From Bacteroidales bacterium (GTDB taxonomy: Bacteria; Bacteroidota; Bacteroidia; Bacteroidales; UBA932): a stretch of 13,856 nt of DNA. The notes under the pieces were generated by a model. It saw nothing but the letters and a program-made list of their open reading frames with translations, ran no database searches and was not told where the DNA came from. This document shows, piece by piece, positions 5,844 through 12,905 of this stretch. Position numbers and translations under genes: made by a program. Numbering within the stretch: the first letter of the stretch is position 1; each line of letters opens with the position of its first letter. The stretch covers positions 1 to 13,856 of the forward strand of contig JAKSKA010000016.1 in the NCBI GenBank assembly GCA_024401915.1, written 5' to 3'.

Positions 5844-6470
5844 TCACTTTTTATCACCCGGAACAACGGACGCGCAGTTCGCCTTCGAGAATTCGCAGCC
5901 ACAGAAATTCTGGTTGTAAAAGTTTTCTTCCCTGATTATCTCGCCACGGCGCGGCTGAAGCCCGCCCTTGCGCCAGTTCTGCTTCCACCAGACGAGTCCC
6001 GGTCCGGCAAGCGCGACAGCCCTCTCCCCCGCCTCGTCAACCTGTGCGAGGTCTTTCCATCGGGATGAGGCCAGAGTGGTCGCAAGGGTGTCGAAGCCGT
6101 TTTCCACCGCATAGCGAGCAGCCCGTTCAAGCCTGAACCTGAAGCAGTTGAGGCATCTGTCGCGTCTCTCGTCCATTCTGGCAAGTTCGCGGCTGCGCTC
6201 CTCATCGCCCCCCGTCAGTTCCAAAGCCGCCGAGAGCCAGGCCTCGTGGTCATAATCGTCATCGACGGTCTCCAGTCCCCATTTCCCGGCATCGCTGACA
6301 AGTTCCGTCTTCCGGAGTTCATACCCCTCGCGCGGCACGATGTTGGAGTTGCAGAAAAAGAGCACGGGCCTGATTCCGTTCCGGACCAGACACTCCACGA
6401 TGGCTCCCGCGCAGGGCGCACAGCAGCAATGGAGCAGCAGTCGTTTACCGGGAGCCCGGAGCGTCAGCAT
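5844..6470 (-). CDS. queH: Epoxyqueuosine reductase QueH
   Basis: A 208-residue iron-sulfur enzyme that carries out the last step of queuosine synthesis, reducing epoxyqueuosine to queuosine in the wobble position of GUN-anticodon tRNAs. It is unrelated in sequence to QueG. The diagnostic elements occur in order: LHCCCAPCAG (C15, C16, C17, C20), CNSNIVPREGYELRK, RCLNCFRFRLERAARYA (C106, C109), DTLATTLASSRWKD, NWRKGG, and the closing YNQNFCGCEFS (C190, C192). Length is normal for the family. It is the last gene of the six-gene minus-strand run, starting six bases after the aspartase stop codon, and is followed by tRNA-Leu. Family assignment is strong. Confidence 0.94.
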   Translation of the reverse strand: MLTLRAPGKRLLLHCCCAPCAGAIVECLVRNGIRPVLFFCNSNIVPREGYELRKTELVSDAGKWGLETVDDDYDHEAWLSAALELTGGDEERSRELARMDERRDRCLNCFRFRLERAARYAVENGFDTLATTLASSRWKDLAQVDEAGERAVALAGPGLVWWKQNWRKGGLQPRRGEIIREENFYNQNFCGCEFSKANCASVVPGDKK

Positions 6471-6476
6471 AAAAAG

Positions 6477-7895
6477 TTACTTGCGGGGCTTGATGGCAAG
6501 CTTCACCGGCTTTATCATATTCTCAGGGCTGAGGATGGTGTCGAGTTCCTCCTTCGTGAGGATGCCCTCCTCAAGCACGATGTCATACACGCCGCGGCCG
6601 CTCTCCTTGGCCTTGCGGGCAATCTTCGTGGAATGCTTGTAGCCTATGATGGGGTTCAGCGCCGTTACGATGCCGATGCTGTTCCTGATATACGCCTCGC
6701 AGCGCTCGCGGTTGGCCGTGATGCCTTCGACGCAGTTGGCCAGCAGCGTGTCAAAGCCGTTCATCAGCAGTTCGGCGCTCTCGAAGCAGCACTGTATCAT
6801 TACGGGTTCCATAGCGTTCAGCTCCATCTGGGCGGCTTCTCCGCTCATAGTCACGCAGACGTCGTTGCCCATCACCTTGTAGCATATCTGGGTCATCACT
6901 TCGGGAATAACGGGATTGACCTTTCCCGGCATAATCGAAGAGCCGGGCTGCTTCTCGGGCAGGTTTATCTCCCCGAGGCCGCAGCGGGGGCCGGATGCGA
7001 GAAGGCGGAGGTCGTTGCTTATCTTGGACGCCTTGACGGCGAGACGCTTCATCGCAGCGCTGTAGCCGACGAGGCTGGAGGTGTCGGAAGTGGCGCCCAC
7101 GAGGTCGCCGGCAAGCTTCACGGGCCATCCGGTGATCCGCCCGAGAGCGGAGACGCATTTCTCAGCATAACCGGGCTCGGAGCATATTCCCGTCCCTATT
7201 GCGGTCGCGCCCATATTCACTGTCAGGAAATCCGCGGCAGCCTCATCGAGATGGAGTATCTCATCCTCGAGGATGGATGCGAAACCGCTGAAGGTCTGAC
7301 CGAGAGTCATAGGCACGGCATCCTCGAGCTGGGTGCGTCCCATCTTGAGGATGTCCTTGAACTCCACGCTCTTCGCGCGGAATCCGGCAATAAGGCTCTT
7401 CAGATGCTCCACAAGGCGGAGATGTGTGAAATAAAGGCCGAGATGGGCCGCAGTGGGATAAGCGTCGTTTGTGGACTGGCTGCGGTTGACGTCGTCGTTC
7501 GGCCAGCAGTACTGGAAATCGCCGAGTTCGTGTCCCATTATCTGGAGGGCACGGTTGGCGATGACCTCATTGGCGTTCATATTCGTGGAAGTGCCGGCGC
7601 CGCCCTGTATCATATCGACAGGGAATGCCTCGGAGTGCTGTCCTTCGCAGATTTCGCGGCAAGCCTGCATTATGGCGGCGTGGACCTCCGCAGTTATGAG
7701 CCCAAGCTCACGATTGGCCTCTGCGGCCCCCATCTTCGTGATTGCAAGCCCCTTGAGATAATCGGGATACTCGTTGAGATGGAAATGGCTGATGTTGAAG
7801 TTTTCCAGACAACGGAGTGTCTGCACGTCATATAATGCATCTGCGGGAATCTGCTTCTCGCCGATAAGGTCACTGCCTGTTCTGTATTTGTTCAT
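6477..7895 (-). CDS. aspA: Aspartate ammonia-lyase (aspartase)
   Basis: A 472-residue cytoplasmic enzyme of the fumarase/aspartase superfamily, interconverting L-aspartate with fumarate plus ammonia. The superfamily signature GSSIMPGKVNP spans 318-328, with catalytic S319 expected in the mobile loop. Other active-site segments are QGGAGTSTNMNANE (97-110), SQSTND (139-144) and GRTQLEDAVPMTLGQ (186-200). The form QGGAGTSTNMNANEVI is aspartase-like; fumarase C usually has QTGSGTQTNMN. In Bacteroidales aspartase feeds fumarate to the reductive branch that ends in succinate, and also handles nitrogen. It lies 11 bases downstream of the EEP hydrolase gene and six upstream of queH, with no promoter-like element visible before it. 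Confidence 0.95.
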   Translation of the reverse strand: MNKYRTGSDLIGEKQIPADALYDVQTLRCLENFNISHFHLNEYPDYLKGLAITKMGAAEANRELGLITAEVHAAIMQACREICEGQHSEAFPVDMIQGGAGTSTNMNANEVIANRALQIMGHELGDFQYCWPNDDVNRSQSTNDAYPTAAHLGLYFTHLRLVEHLKSLIAGFRAKSVEFKDILKMGRTQLEDAVPMTLGQTFSGFASILEDEILHLDEAAADFLTVNMGATAIGTGICSEPGYAEKCVSALGRITGWPVKLAGDLVGATSDTSSLVGYSAAMKRLAVKASKISNDLRLLASGPRCGLGEINLPEKQPGSSIMPGKVNPVIPEVMTQICYKVMGNDVCVTMSGEAAQMELNAMEPVMIQCCFESAELLMNGFDTLLANCVEGITANRERCEAYIRNSIGIVTALNPIIGYKHSTKIARKAKESGRGVYDIVLEEGILTKEELDTILSPENMIKPVKLAIKPRK

Positions 7896-7906
7896 CTTTC
7901 CGGATA

Positions 7907-8749
7907 TTAGAATTCAATTACCGCCTTGATCGGATAATGGTCGGAGATATAAGGTACTCCGGCATAGGACTGGCGTACAGTCTCATATACATTGCACTTC
8001 GAGAATCCGGCATAATAGATATAATCGATCACGCGGCGTTTCCCGTCATCGCCGTATTTCCCGAAGCCGTGGAAGGTGTTGGAATCGTCCCTGCGGTCCT
8101 CGGCGGTAAGACGTGCGTTGTTCATACGCTTGTTGAAATCGAGGATAAGTTCATTATCATCCTTGATATTGAAATCTCCGGTAAGCACCCAGGGGAGATT
8201 CCCGGGATTGATTTCCGCGATCTTCTTCTCTATCAGAGCGAGGCCCTGGCGGCGGGCTTCCTTTCCCCTGTGGTCGAGATGGGTATTGACGAAGATGAAC
8301 TTCTTTCCGCCCTTTCTCATCTTGAGGACCACCCAGGTCGCCGTGCGTGAGTGACGGCCGTCCCAGCCCTTGCTCTCGACCTCAGGGGTCTCGCTGAGCC
8401 AGAATGTACCCATATCGGGAGCCTTGAACTGCCATTTGTTCCAGCACACCTCGGTGCGTTCGGGGCTCTTCTGTGACCTCGGGATACCGTAGCCCTTGTA
8501 TTTGGGGCAGGTCTTCAGTATGAACTCGGCCTGGAAATCATAACACTCCTGAACGCCGAACACGTCAGGAGCCTGATCCTTGAGCATTGCGGGAGTCGCC
8601 TGACAGCGGTATTCCCAGGAGTTGCCATAATCCTTCGCCTTTCCGTAACGCATATTGTACGACATCACGGTAATGGTCTGTGCGCCGAGACCTGCTGTGC
8701 AGAGAAGGAGCAACGAAGTAAAAATCAACTTTTTCATATCGATTATCAT
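7907..8749 (-). CDS. Secreted endonuclease/exonuclease/phosphatase-family hydrolase
   Basis: A 280-residue member of the EEP superfamily (DNase I, exonuclease III, sphingomyelinase and inositol phosphatase fold), with a Sec signal peptide (KKLIFTSLLLLCTAGLGAQ) that puts it in the periplasm or outside. Active-site marks: MSYNMRYG with N32, VQECY with E68, NTHLDHRG with H157, TGDFN with D192 and N194, IDYIYY with D242, and SDHYP with D270/H271. This is the phosphodiesterase or phosphatase set; the true substrate (nucleic acid, phospholipid head group or sugar phosphate) cannot be decided. The first ATG (8749) overlaps the upstream stop as ATGA, implying coupling; a second ATG at 8737 (MKKLIFTS) gives a more standard signal peptide and could be the real start. 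Confidence 0.88.
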   Translation of the reverse strand: MIIDMKKLIFTSLLLLCTAGLGAQTITVMSYNMRYGKAKDYGNSWEYRCQATPAMLKDQAPDVFGVQECYDFQAEFILKTCPKYKGYGIPRSQKSPERTEVCWNKWQFKAPDMGTFWLSETPEVESKGWDGRHSRTATWVVLKMRKGGKKFIFVNTHLDHRGKEARRQGLALIEKKIAEINPGNLPWVLTGDFNIKDDNELILDFNKRMNNARLTAEDRRDDSNTFHGFGKYGDDGKRRVIDYIYYAGFSKCNVYETVRQSYAGVPYISDHYPIKAVIEF

Positions 8750-10713
8750 TTAAGTTTAAAAAGTATTGCATCGGCATAGATATTCCCCTCATCGACGCCA
8801 TTGGAATGGAGGGTGACAGTGAAAGGACTGCCGGATTCGAGCCTTACGTCGGCAAGCTTGTGCCAGGCGCCGCTGGTCTGACCGGCCACGACGACATCCG
8901 CGACATCGGGGCTTATGCTGCGTCCGTCGGAGAGGTCGAAGACGCTGACGGGATTGATGTCGACGACCTTCTTCATCCTCTGGTACATATAGAGTTCGTA
9001 TTCGCCAGACCTGGCAGCCTCGACGCTGTATTTCACGCTACCGCCGCCACGGCCGCCGACAAGGCCCGTGGGGCCGTACCAGCGCGTATTCTTTTCCGGA
9101 ACCCACTCTCCGCTGACCTCAGCACGGTCCTCATCCACGATGATGTCCGGGCAACTTCCGTCGAGACAGGGATCGCTTTCGAATATGGCATTTATCTCTT
9201 CTGCCGTCACGTCCTGTATCCGGCCGAGTTTCTTCCCTTCTGCAATGGCCACGGCCATTCCGGCAACTTGCCCGAGACACATAAATACGGGTTCCATACG
9301 GATCGAGCCGTAGCAGATATGTGTAGCCGAACAGCATACCGGAACGAGAAGGTTGGTACACTCCTCCCTTTTCGGCGTTATGGAACGGTATGATATCGGG
9401 AACGGAAGGCCACCCTTTATCTCGGCGTTGCCTTCGTTCTTCACCATCAGTTTCCCGTCCTTCTCAACCACTATGCGCTGGCAGTTGTGGGAATCCATCT
9501 GATAGGCTGCGTGTGCAATGCCGTCCTCGACGCAGGCACGTCCTTCGCAGTCCGCCTGAGTGGCTACATACTCGCCAACCATCCTGCGGCACTCACGCAC
9601 ATAGAGTTGCGGCGTCCAGTTGCCGCACTCGGTATATTCGTCCTTCGGGAGTCCCCAGCGCTTCACGTATTCCTGCAGTTCGGAAGGCACGCGGGGATCC
9701 GTGGCATAGAAATACAGCAGGCCGAGGGTGTAGTTCCTGTGGTCCCTGATTATCCGTTCACGCTCCTCCCACGATGCTTCCGGGTAGCTGTGGTTCATCC
9801 CTATCATATCAGTCGAAAAGCCACCCCTGTTGTTTATGTCGGTCTTGCGGCCGGGCATAGGTGTCCAGATGAAATAATCGTTGATGTCGCGTTTGTCCTT
9901 CTGAGCATCAAAAAGACGGACCAGCAGCTCGTAACGGGAAGGGTCGTAGTCCTCGGGGCGTTCGATCGGGATGCTGTTCTCAAGGCTGTCGGTCAAGCAG
10001 ATACGGTAGTTATATGCCTGGACGAGGCTGTCCCCGGTCCCGTCCGGGGCGAGGACGCCGCGGCTTATGCCCCACAGCAGTCCGCTCTCCGGCTTGCCGG
10101 GCTCCACGAAAGGATCGACACCGTCAGGGAACTGGTGCCCCGTAAGCAGCTGGACGCCGTCCCAGCTCTCACCGTACTCGGAGTTGTCTTCGCGTCCGAT
10201 GCGGTAGCTGACTCCCGCGCCCGCCATCAGGTCGCCCTCATAGCTGCAGTCGATGAACCAGTCCGCATCGACGACAAGTGTGTCGCAGCCGTCGGTGACC
10301 CTTATTCTGCGTATCGACGTTCCCTCCTTTTCAGCACCGCAGAAATGATATCCCGTCCGGACCGTGATATTCTTATGGTCAGCGTACCCGTCCATTATCT
10401 CCTTGGCGGCGCCAGGTTCGAAAATCCAGTTCTCGAAGTTGCCGTAATGCGCTCCGAGCTTTCGGAAGAACTGCAGGCCGACACCCCTGACCACCTGTTT
10501 GTTTCCGATATCGGTACGGCCCAGACCTCCTGTGACCATACCTCCGATACGGCAGGTGGGCTCGATCACGATCACCTTCTGCCCCATCTGCGACGCACTG
10601 TACGCCGCCACGATTCCGGAGGCGTTGCCGCCATAGATGCAGAGGTCGTATTCCTTTCTGGTGCAGGATACCGACACGGTGAGTACAAGCAGGACTGTGA
10701 GCAGTTTCTTCAT
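8746..10713 (-). CDS. Lipoprotein FAD-dependent oxidoreductase with golvesin-like C-terminal domain
   Basis: A 655-residue exported flavoprotein. The N-terminus MKKLLTVLLVLTVSVSC ends in a lipobox with C17. A Rossmann FAD site follows: YDLCIYGGNASGIVAAYSA (22-40), with YGGNASG replacing the usual GxGxxG, and the ribose-binding acid E51 in VIVIEP. Later segments WFIDCSYEGDLMAGAGVSY (152-170) and CLGQVAGMAVAIAEGKKLG are typical of the PF12831 FAD oxidoreductase family. Residues about 525-655, including RWYGPTG, GGRGGGSVKYSVEA, GEYELYMYQRM and NIYADAILFKL, resemble the beta-sandwich golvesin/xanthan-lyase C-terminal domain of many Bacteroidota surface enzymes and may bind carbohydrate. The substrate is unknown; oxidation of a sugar or polyol is a guess. 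It starts one base after the regulator stop and overlaps the EEP gene by four bases. Confidence 0.88.
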   Translation of the reverse strand: MKKLLTVLLVLTVSVSCTRKEYDLCIYGGNASGIVAAYSASQMGQKVIVIEPTCRIGGMVTGGLGRTDIGNKQVVRGVGLQFFRKLGAHYGNFENWIFEPGAAKEIMDGYADHKNITVRTGYHFCGAEKEGTSIRRIRVTDGCDTLVVDADWFIDCSYEGDLMAGAGVSYRIGREDNSEYGESWDGVQLLTGHQFPDGVDPFVEPGKPESGLLWGISRGVLAPDGTGDSLVQAYNYRICLTDSLENSIPIERPEDYDPSRYELLVRLFDAQKDKRDINDYFIWTPMPGRKTDINNRGGFSTDMIGMNHSYPEASWEERERIIRDHRNYTLGLLYFYATDPRVPSELQEYVKRWGLPKDEYTECGNWTPQLYVRECRRMVGEYVATQADCEGRACVEDGIAHAAYQMDSHNCQRIVVEKDGKLMVKNEGNAEIKGGLPFPISYRSITPKREECTNLLVPVCCSATHICYGSIRMEPVFMCLGQVAGMAVAIAEGKKLGRIQDVTAEEINAIFESDPCLDGSCPDIIVDEDRAEVSGEWVPEKNTRWYGPTGLVGGRGGGSVKYSVEAARSGEYELYMYQRMKKVVDINPVSVFDLSDGRSISPDVADVVVAGQTSGAWHKLADVRLESGSPFTVTLHSNGVDEGNIYADAILFKLK

Positions 10714-10714
10714 A

Positions 10715-11743
10715 TCAAAAAGTATTTCTTGTGTTGATGTTGAAAGGGCAATGCACCTTGGACATACAGCGTTTCAGGATCATTTCCGCAGCGATATGCC
10801 CCATCTTTGCAAAATCCGCGGAGACCGTGGTGAGACCGCCGAGCACGAGAGGGCTCAGGACAGATTCATTATAGGAGATGAGGAAGATATCCTTGCCGAA
10901 GACGAGCCCCTTGTCGGCCGCTATTCCGGCGAAGCGGACCAGGTCGTTGTCGAGATGGCCGTTGAGTATCAGGTAAGTGCCGTTCCTCTTTACTGTTTCG
11001 TAATTTATCTCGCTGACGAAGCCGTACGGGATGCCGTTTTCGCTGCAGAAGCGCGCCGCGGCGGCGGAAATGACCTTGCCGTAAAGGGCGTTCTTGAGCA
11101 CGACGACGTCGAGACCGCGCGATTTCCGGAGCTTGCCGACAACCTGGGAGAGGGCCGTGCAGATATCCTCGTCGAACTTCTGATACACGGCTCCGAAGCG
11201 GCCCCTCACGTCCTGGAGGAAGTTGTCTATCATTATCAGCTTGTTGACCGGGACACGCGACACGAGCTTCACTGCCCGGCGTATCGACTCCTCCGTCTGG
11301 ACGAAGTGGGGGGCGACCAGGTAATAGTCGAAACGGCCGAGATTCTCATCCAGGTAGTACTCGAAAAGGTCCAGGTTCTGGTTGTGGAGCAATATCGTGA
11401 TGTCCGCCCTGCCCTTCACATCGGCACTGAACGCATCCAGCATAGCCTGCATATTGGAGCTCAGGGAGTCCATTATGATCAGAACGGAAGACTTCCTGCC
11501 GGGATCCGCGGACCTGGCATAGAAGCCCTTGCCCTGATGGGCGTCGATAACACCCCGGTCCTTCAGCATATAATAGACCTTCTTTACGGTTTCCCTCGAA
11601 ATCCCCAGCCTGCCTGCCAGTTCGTTCACGGACGGGAGCTGTTCCCCATCCTTGAGCGAACCGCTCCTCACCCCTGACTCGATCTGCTGCAGGAGTTGTC
11701 GGTAAACCGCCGTCTTTCCGGCCAAGTCGACGTTCAGTTCCAT
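10715..11743 (-). CDS. GntR-type winged-helix regulator with LacI-like sensor domain
   Basis: A 342-residue transcription factor of hybrid design, similar in plan to AraR of Bacillus. Residues 10-78 form the GntR winged helix, with LPSVNELAGRLGISRETVKK as the recognition region and MLKDRGVIDAHQGKGFYA as the wing. Residues 85-342 form a periplasmic-binding-protein-like sensor domain (SVLIIMDSLSSNMQ at its start; GHLDNDLVRFAG and FLISYNESVLSPLVLGGLTTVSAD near its end), which usually binds a sugar. The open frame extends upstream to 11857 inside the reductase gene; ATG 11743 (MELNVDLAGK) is preferred because it begins directly at the conserved domain, four bases after the reductase stop. It lies inside the operon it presumably controls, one base before the FAD oxidoreductase gene. 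Confidence 0.9.
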   Translation of the reverse strand: MELNVDLAGKTAVYRQLLQQIESGVRSGSLKDGEQLPSVNELAGRLGISRETVKKVYYMLKDRGVIDAHQGKGFYARSADPGRKSSVLIIMDSLSSNMQAMLDAFSADVKGRADITILLHNQNLDLFEYYLDENLGRFDYYLVAPHFVQTEESIRRAVKLVSRVPVNKLIMIDNFLQDVRGRFGAVYQKFDEDICTALSQVVGKLRKSRGLDVVVLKNALYGKVISAAAARFCSENGIPYGFVSEINYETVKRNGTYLILNGHLDNDLVRFAGIAADKGLVFGKDIFLISYNESVLSPLVLGGLTTVSADFAKMGHIAAEMILKRCMSKVHCPFNINTRNTF

Positions 11744-11747
11744 CTTC

Positions 11748-12581
11748 TCAGAAACCGAAATTGCACTTGTCAGGATTGTAGCAGCGTCCGCCGCAGCCGC
11801 TGAGTGACGAAATGGCGGCCACCTCGTCTTCTGCCAGGATGATGTTACGGCTATCAAGATTCTCGCGGATGCGTGCCGGCGTGTTCGACTTGCAGAGAGG
11901 GATCACTCCGCAGGCGAGCACCCAGCTCAGGACCACCTGTGCGGGCGAACAGGAATGGGATGCGGCGATGGAAGCGATGACTCCGTTCTCAAGCACCTCT
12001 CCCTTGATGAGAGGGGCCCAGGCTTCGACTGTAATGCCCTTTTCCCGACAGAAATCGAGGCAGTCCTGCTGCATCCAGCCGGGATGGAACTCGATCTGGT
12101 CGACCTGGGGCATCACCTCCGCAGAGTCGAGGAGGGGCAGGATATGGCGCGGCATGAAATTGCTCAGTCCGATCGAACGTACGCGGCCTTCCTTGTAAAG
12201 TCTCTCCAATGCCTTCCAGCTGTCGGAATTAAGCTTCTTCCAATCGTCGAAGAAGAAAGGCGAAGCCGGCCAGTGGATGAGATATAGATCCAGATAGTCC
12301 ATTCCAAGGGCCTCCAGAGAATGGTCGAAGGCGCGCAGGGCACTGTCATACCCGCGTTCCGTATTCCAGAGTTTTGTGGTCACGAAAATATCCTGTCTGG
12401 GAATCCCGGATTCCCTCACAGCCTGTCCGACCTCCTTCTCATTTCCGTAAAAAGCGGCCGTATCGATATGTCGCCAGCCTGTAGCCAAAGCATATTTGAC
12501 AGCAGCCACCGTGTCTTCCGGGGCCATCCTGTGGGTACCGAAACCCATTGCCGGTATCTCTATTCCGTTATTCAGCTTCAT
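11748..12581 (-). CDS. Aldo/keto reductase
   Basis: A 277-residue NADP(H)-dependent oxidoreductase of the AKR superfamily, cytoplasmic TIM barrel. The catalytic tetrad is complete: D40 and Y45 in HIDTAAFYGNE, K70 in VTTKLWN and H103 in YLIHWP. Signature segments SIGLSNF (136-142), QIEFHPGWMQ (162-171) and the cofactor-phosphate loop CKSNTPARIRENL (230-242) place it with AKR5/prostaglandin F synthase-like and 2,5-diketogluconate reductase-like enzymes. The C-terminal tail is unusual in having three cysteines (C263, C267, C273) around GCGGRCYNPDKC. It is the first gene of a six-gene run; a -7 promoter element and a palindrome lie just upstream. The substrate is likely a sugar or other carbonyl compound, but this is inference. 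Confidence 0.92.
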   Translation of the reverse strand: MKLNNGIEIPAMGFGTHRMAPEDTVAAVKYALATGWRHIDTAAFYGNEKEVGQAVRESGIPRQDIFVTTKLWNTERGYDSALRAFDHSLEALGMDYLDLYLIHWPASPFFFDDWKKLNSDSWKALERLYKEGRVRSIGLSNFMPRHILPLLDSAEVMPQVDQIEFHPGWMQQDCLDFCREKGITVEAWAPLIKGEVLENGVIASIAASHSCSPAQVVLSWVLACGVIPLCKSNTPARIRENLDSRNIILAEDEVAAISSLSGCGGRCYNPDKCNFGF

Positions 12582-12588
12582 CTTTTCA

Positions 12589-12600
12589 ATCGTTTACGAT
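12589..12600. promoter_or_regulatory. Candidate operator, ATCGT-TT-ACGAT palindrome
   Basis: A 5-2-5 inverted repeat lies between the predicted transcription start and the aldo/keto reductase ATG, where a repressor would block early transcription. The GntR/LacI-type regulator is the second gene of the same run, so autoregulation through this site is plausible. One short palindrome is weak evidence alone. Confidence 0.35.
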
Positions 12601-12608
12601 ATAAAAGG

Positions 12609-12616
12609 CAAATTTA
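12609..12616 (-). promoter_or_regulatory. Probable -7 element for the aldo/keto reductase operon
   Basis: The minus strand reads TAAATTTG, a full match to TAnnTTTG, 27 bases before the reductase ATG. The nearest TTG upstream (12644-12642) is 25 bases away, longer than the usual 19-21, and lies in the T tract of the upstream terminator. Confidence 0.5.
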
Positions 12617-12642
12617 CTCATTTTTACTTGAAAATCCACACC

Positions 12643-12682
12643 AAAAATCGCGGGGCCGCAACAAGAAGATGCAGCCCCGCGA
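12643..12682 (-). terminator. Intrinsic terminator after the XRE regulator gene
   Basis: Minus-strand TCGCGGGGC and GCCCCGCGA (plus 12682-12674 and 12656-12648) form a 9-base GC-rich stem, extended by an inner TGC/GCA pairing across one mismatch, and run into ATTTTT. It ends the flotillin-XRE transcript before the aldo/keto reductase promoter. Confidence 0.85.
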
Positions 12683-12698
12683 CAAGAAGCGTGTAAAT

Positions 12699-12905
12699 TT
12701 ATTCCGACCTGTACTCCAGAAGGTCGCCGGGCTGGCATTCCAGCACCCTGCAGATCGATTCGAGCGTAGAGAAACGCACGGCCTTGGCCTTACCGGTCTT
12801 CAGTATGGAGAGGTTTGCAGGAGAAATCCCGATTTTCTCCGCAAGCTCCCCGCAGGACATCTTCCTGCGGGCAAGCATTACATCGACGTTTACTACCAGA
12901 GCCAT
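12699..12905 (-). CDS. Small XRE-family helix-turn-helix regulator
   Basis: A 68-residue protein that is almost entirely a Cro/C1-type helix-turn-helix domain (HTH_26 or YozG-like group). The body MALVVNVDVMLARRKMSCGE, then LAEKIGISPANLSILKTGKAK and RFSTLESICRVLECQPGDLLEY, is the usual pattern for this widespread family: helices 2 and 3 at about residues 20-36 and a C-terminal CQPGDLLEY. No sensor domain exists, so it acts either constitutively or through a partner. Its ATG shares one base with the flotillin stop codon (TAATG), so it is translationally coupled to the flotillin gene. A strong terminator follows. The target genes are unknown; the flotillin operon itself is an obvious candidate. 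Confidence 0.92.
   Translation of the reverse strand: MALVVNVDVMLARRKMSCGELAEKIGISPANLSILKTGKAKAVRFSTLESICRVLECQPGDLLEYRSE

Noticed and set aside
6246..7835. 529-codon plus-strand open frame opposite aspA and queH
   Set aside because: It is antisense to two genes with unmistakable motifs, its translation shows no family features, and long antisense frames are expected in GC-rich coding DNA.
6477..7895. Fumarase C in place of aspartase
   Set aside because: The substrate-site segment QGGAGTSTNMNANE is aspartase-like, whereas fumarase C has QTGSGTQTNMN-type sequence.
9487..11677. Two long overlapping plus-strand open frames opposite the FAD oxidoreductase and regulator genes
   Set aside because: Both are mirror frames of well-supported minus-strand genes, without promoters or recognisable domains.
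11744..11857. N-terminal extension of the GntR/LacI-type regulator
   Set aside because: The extension overlaps the end of the aldo/keto reductase in another frame; the winged-helix domain begins immediately after the ATG at 11743.
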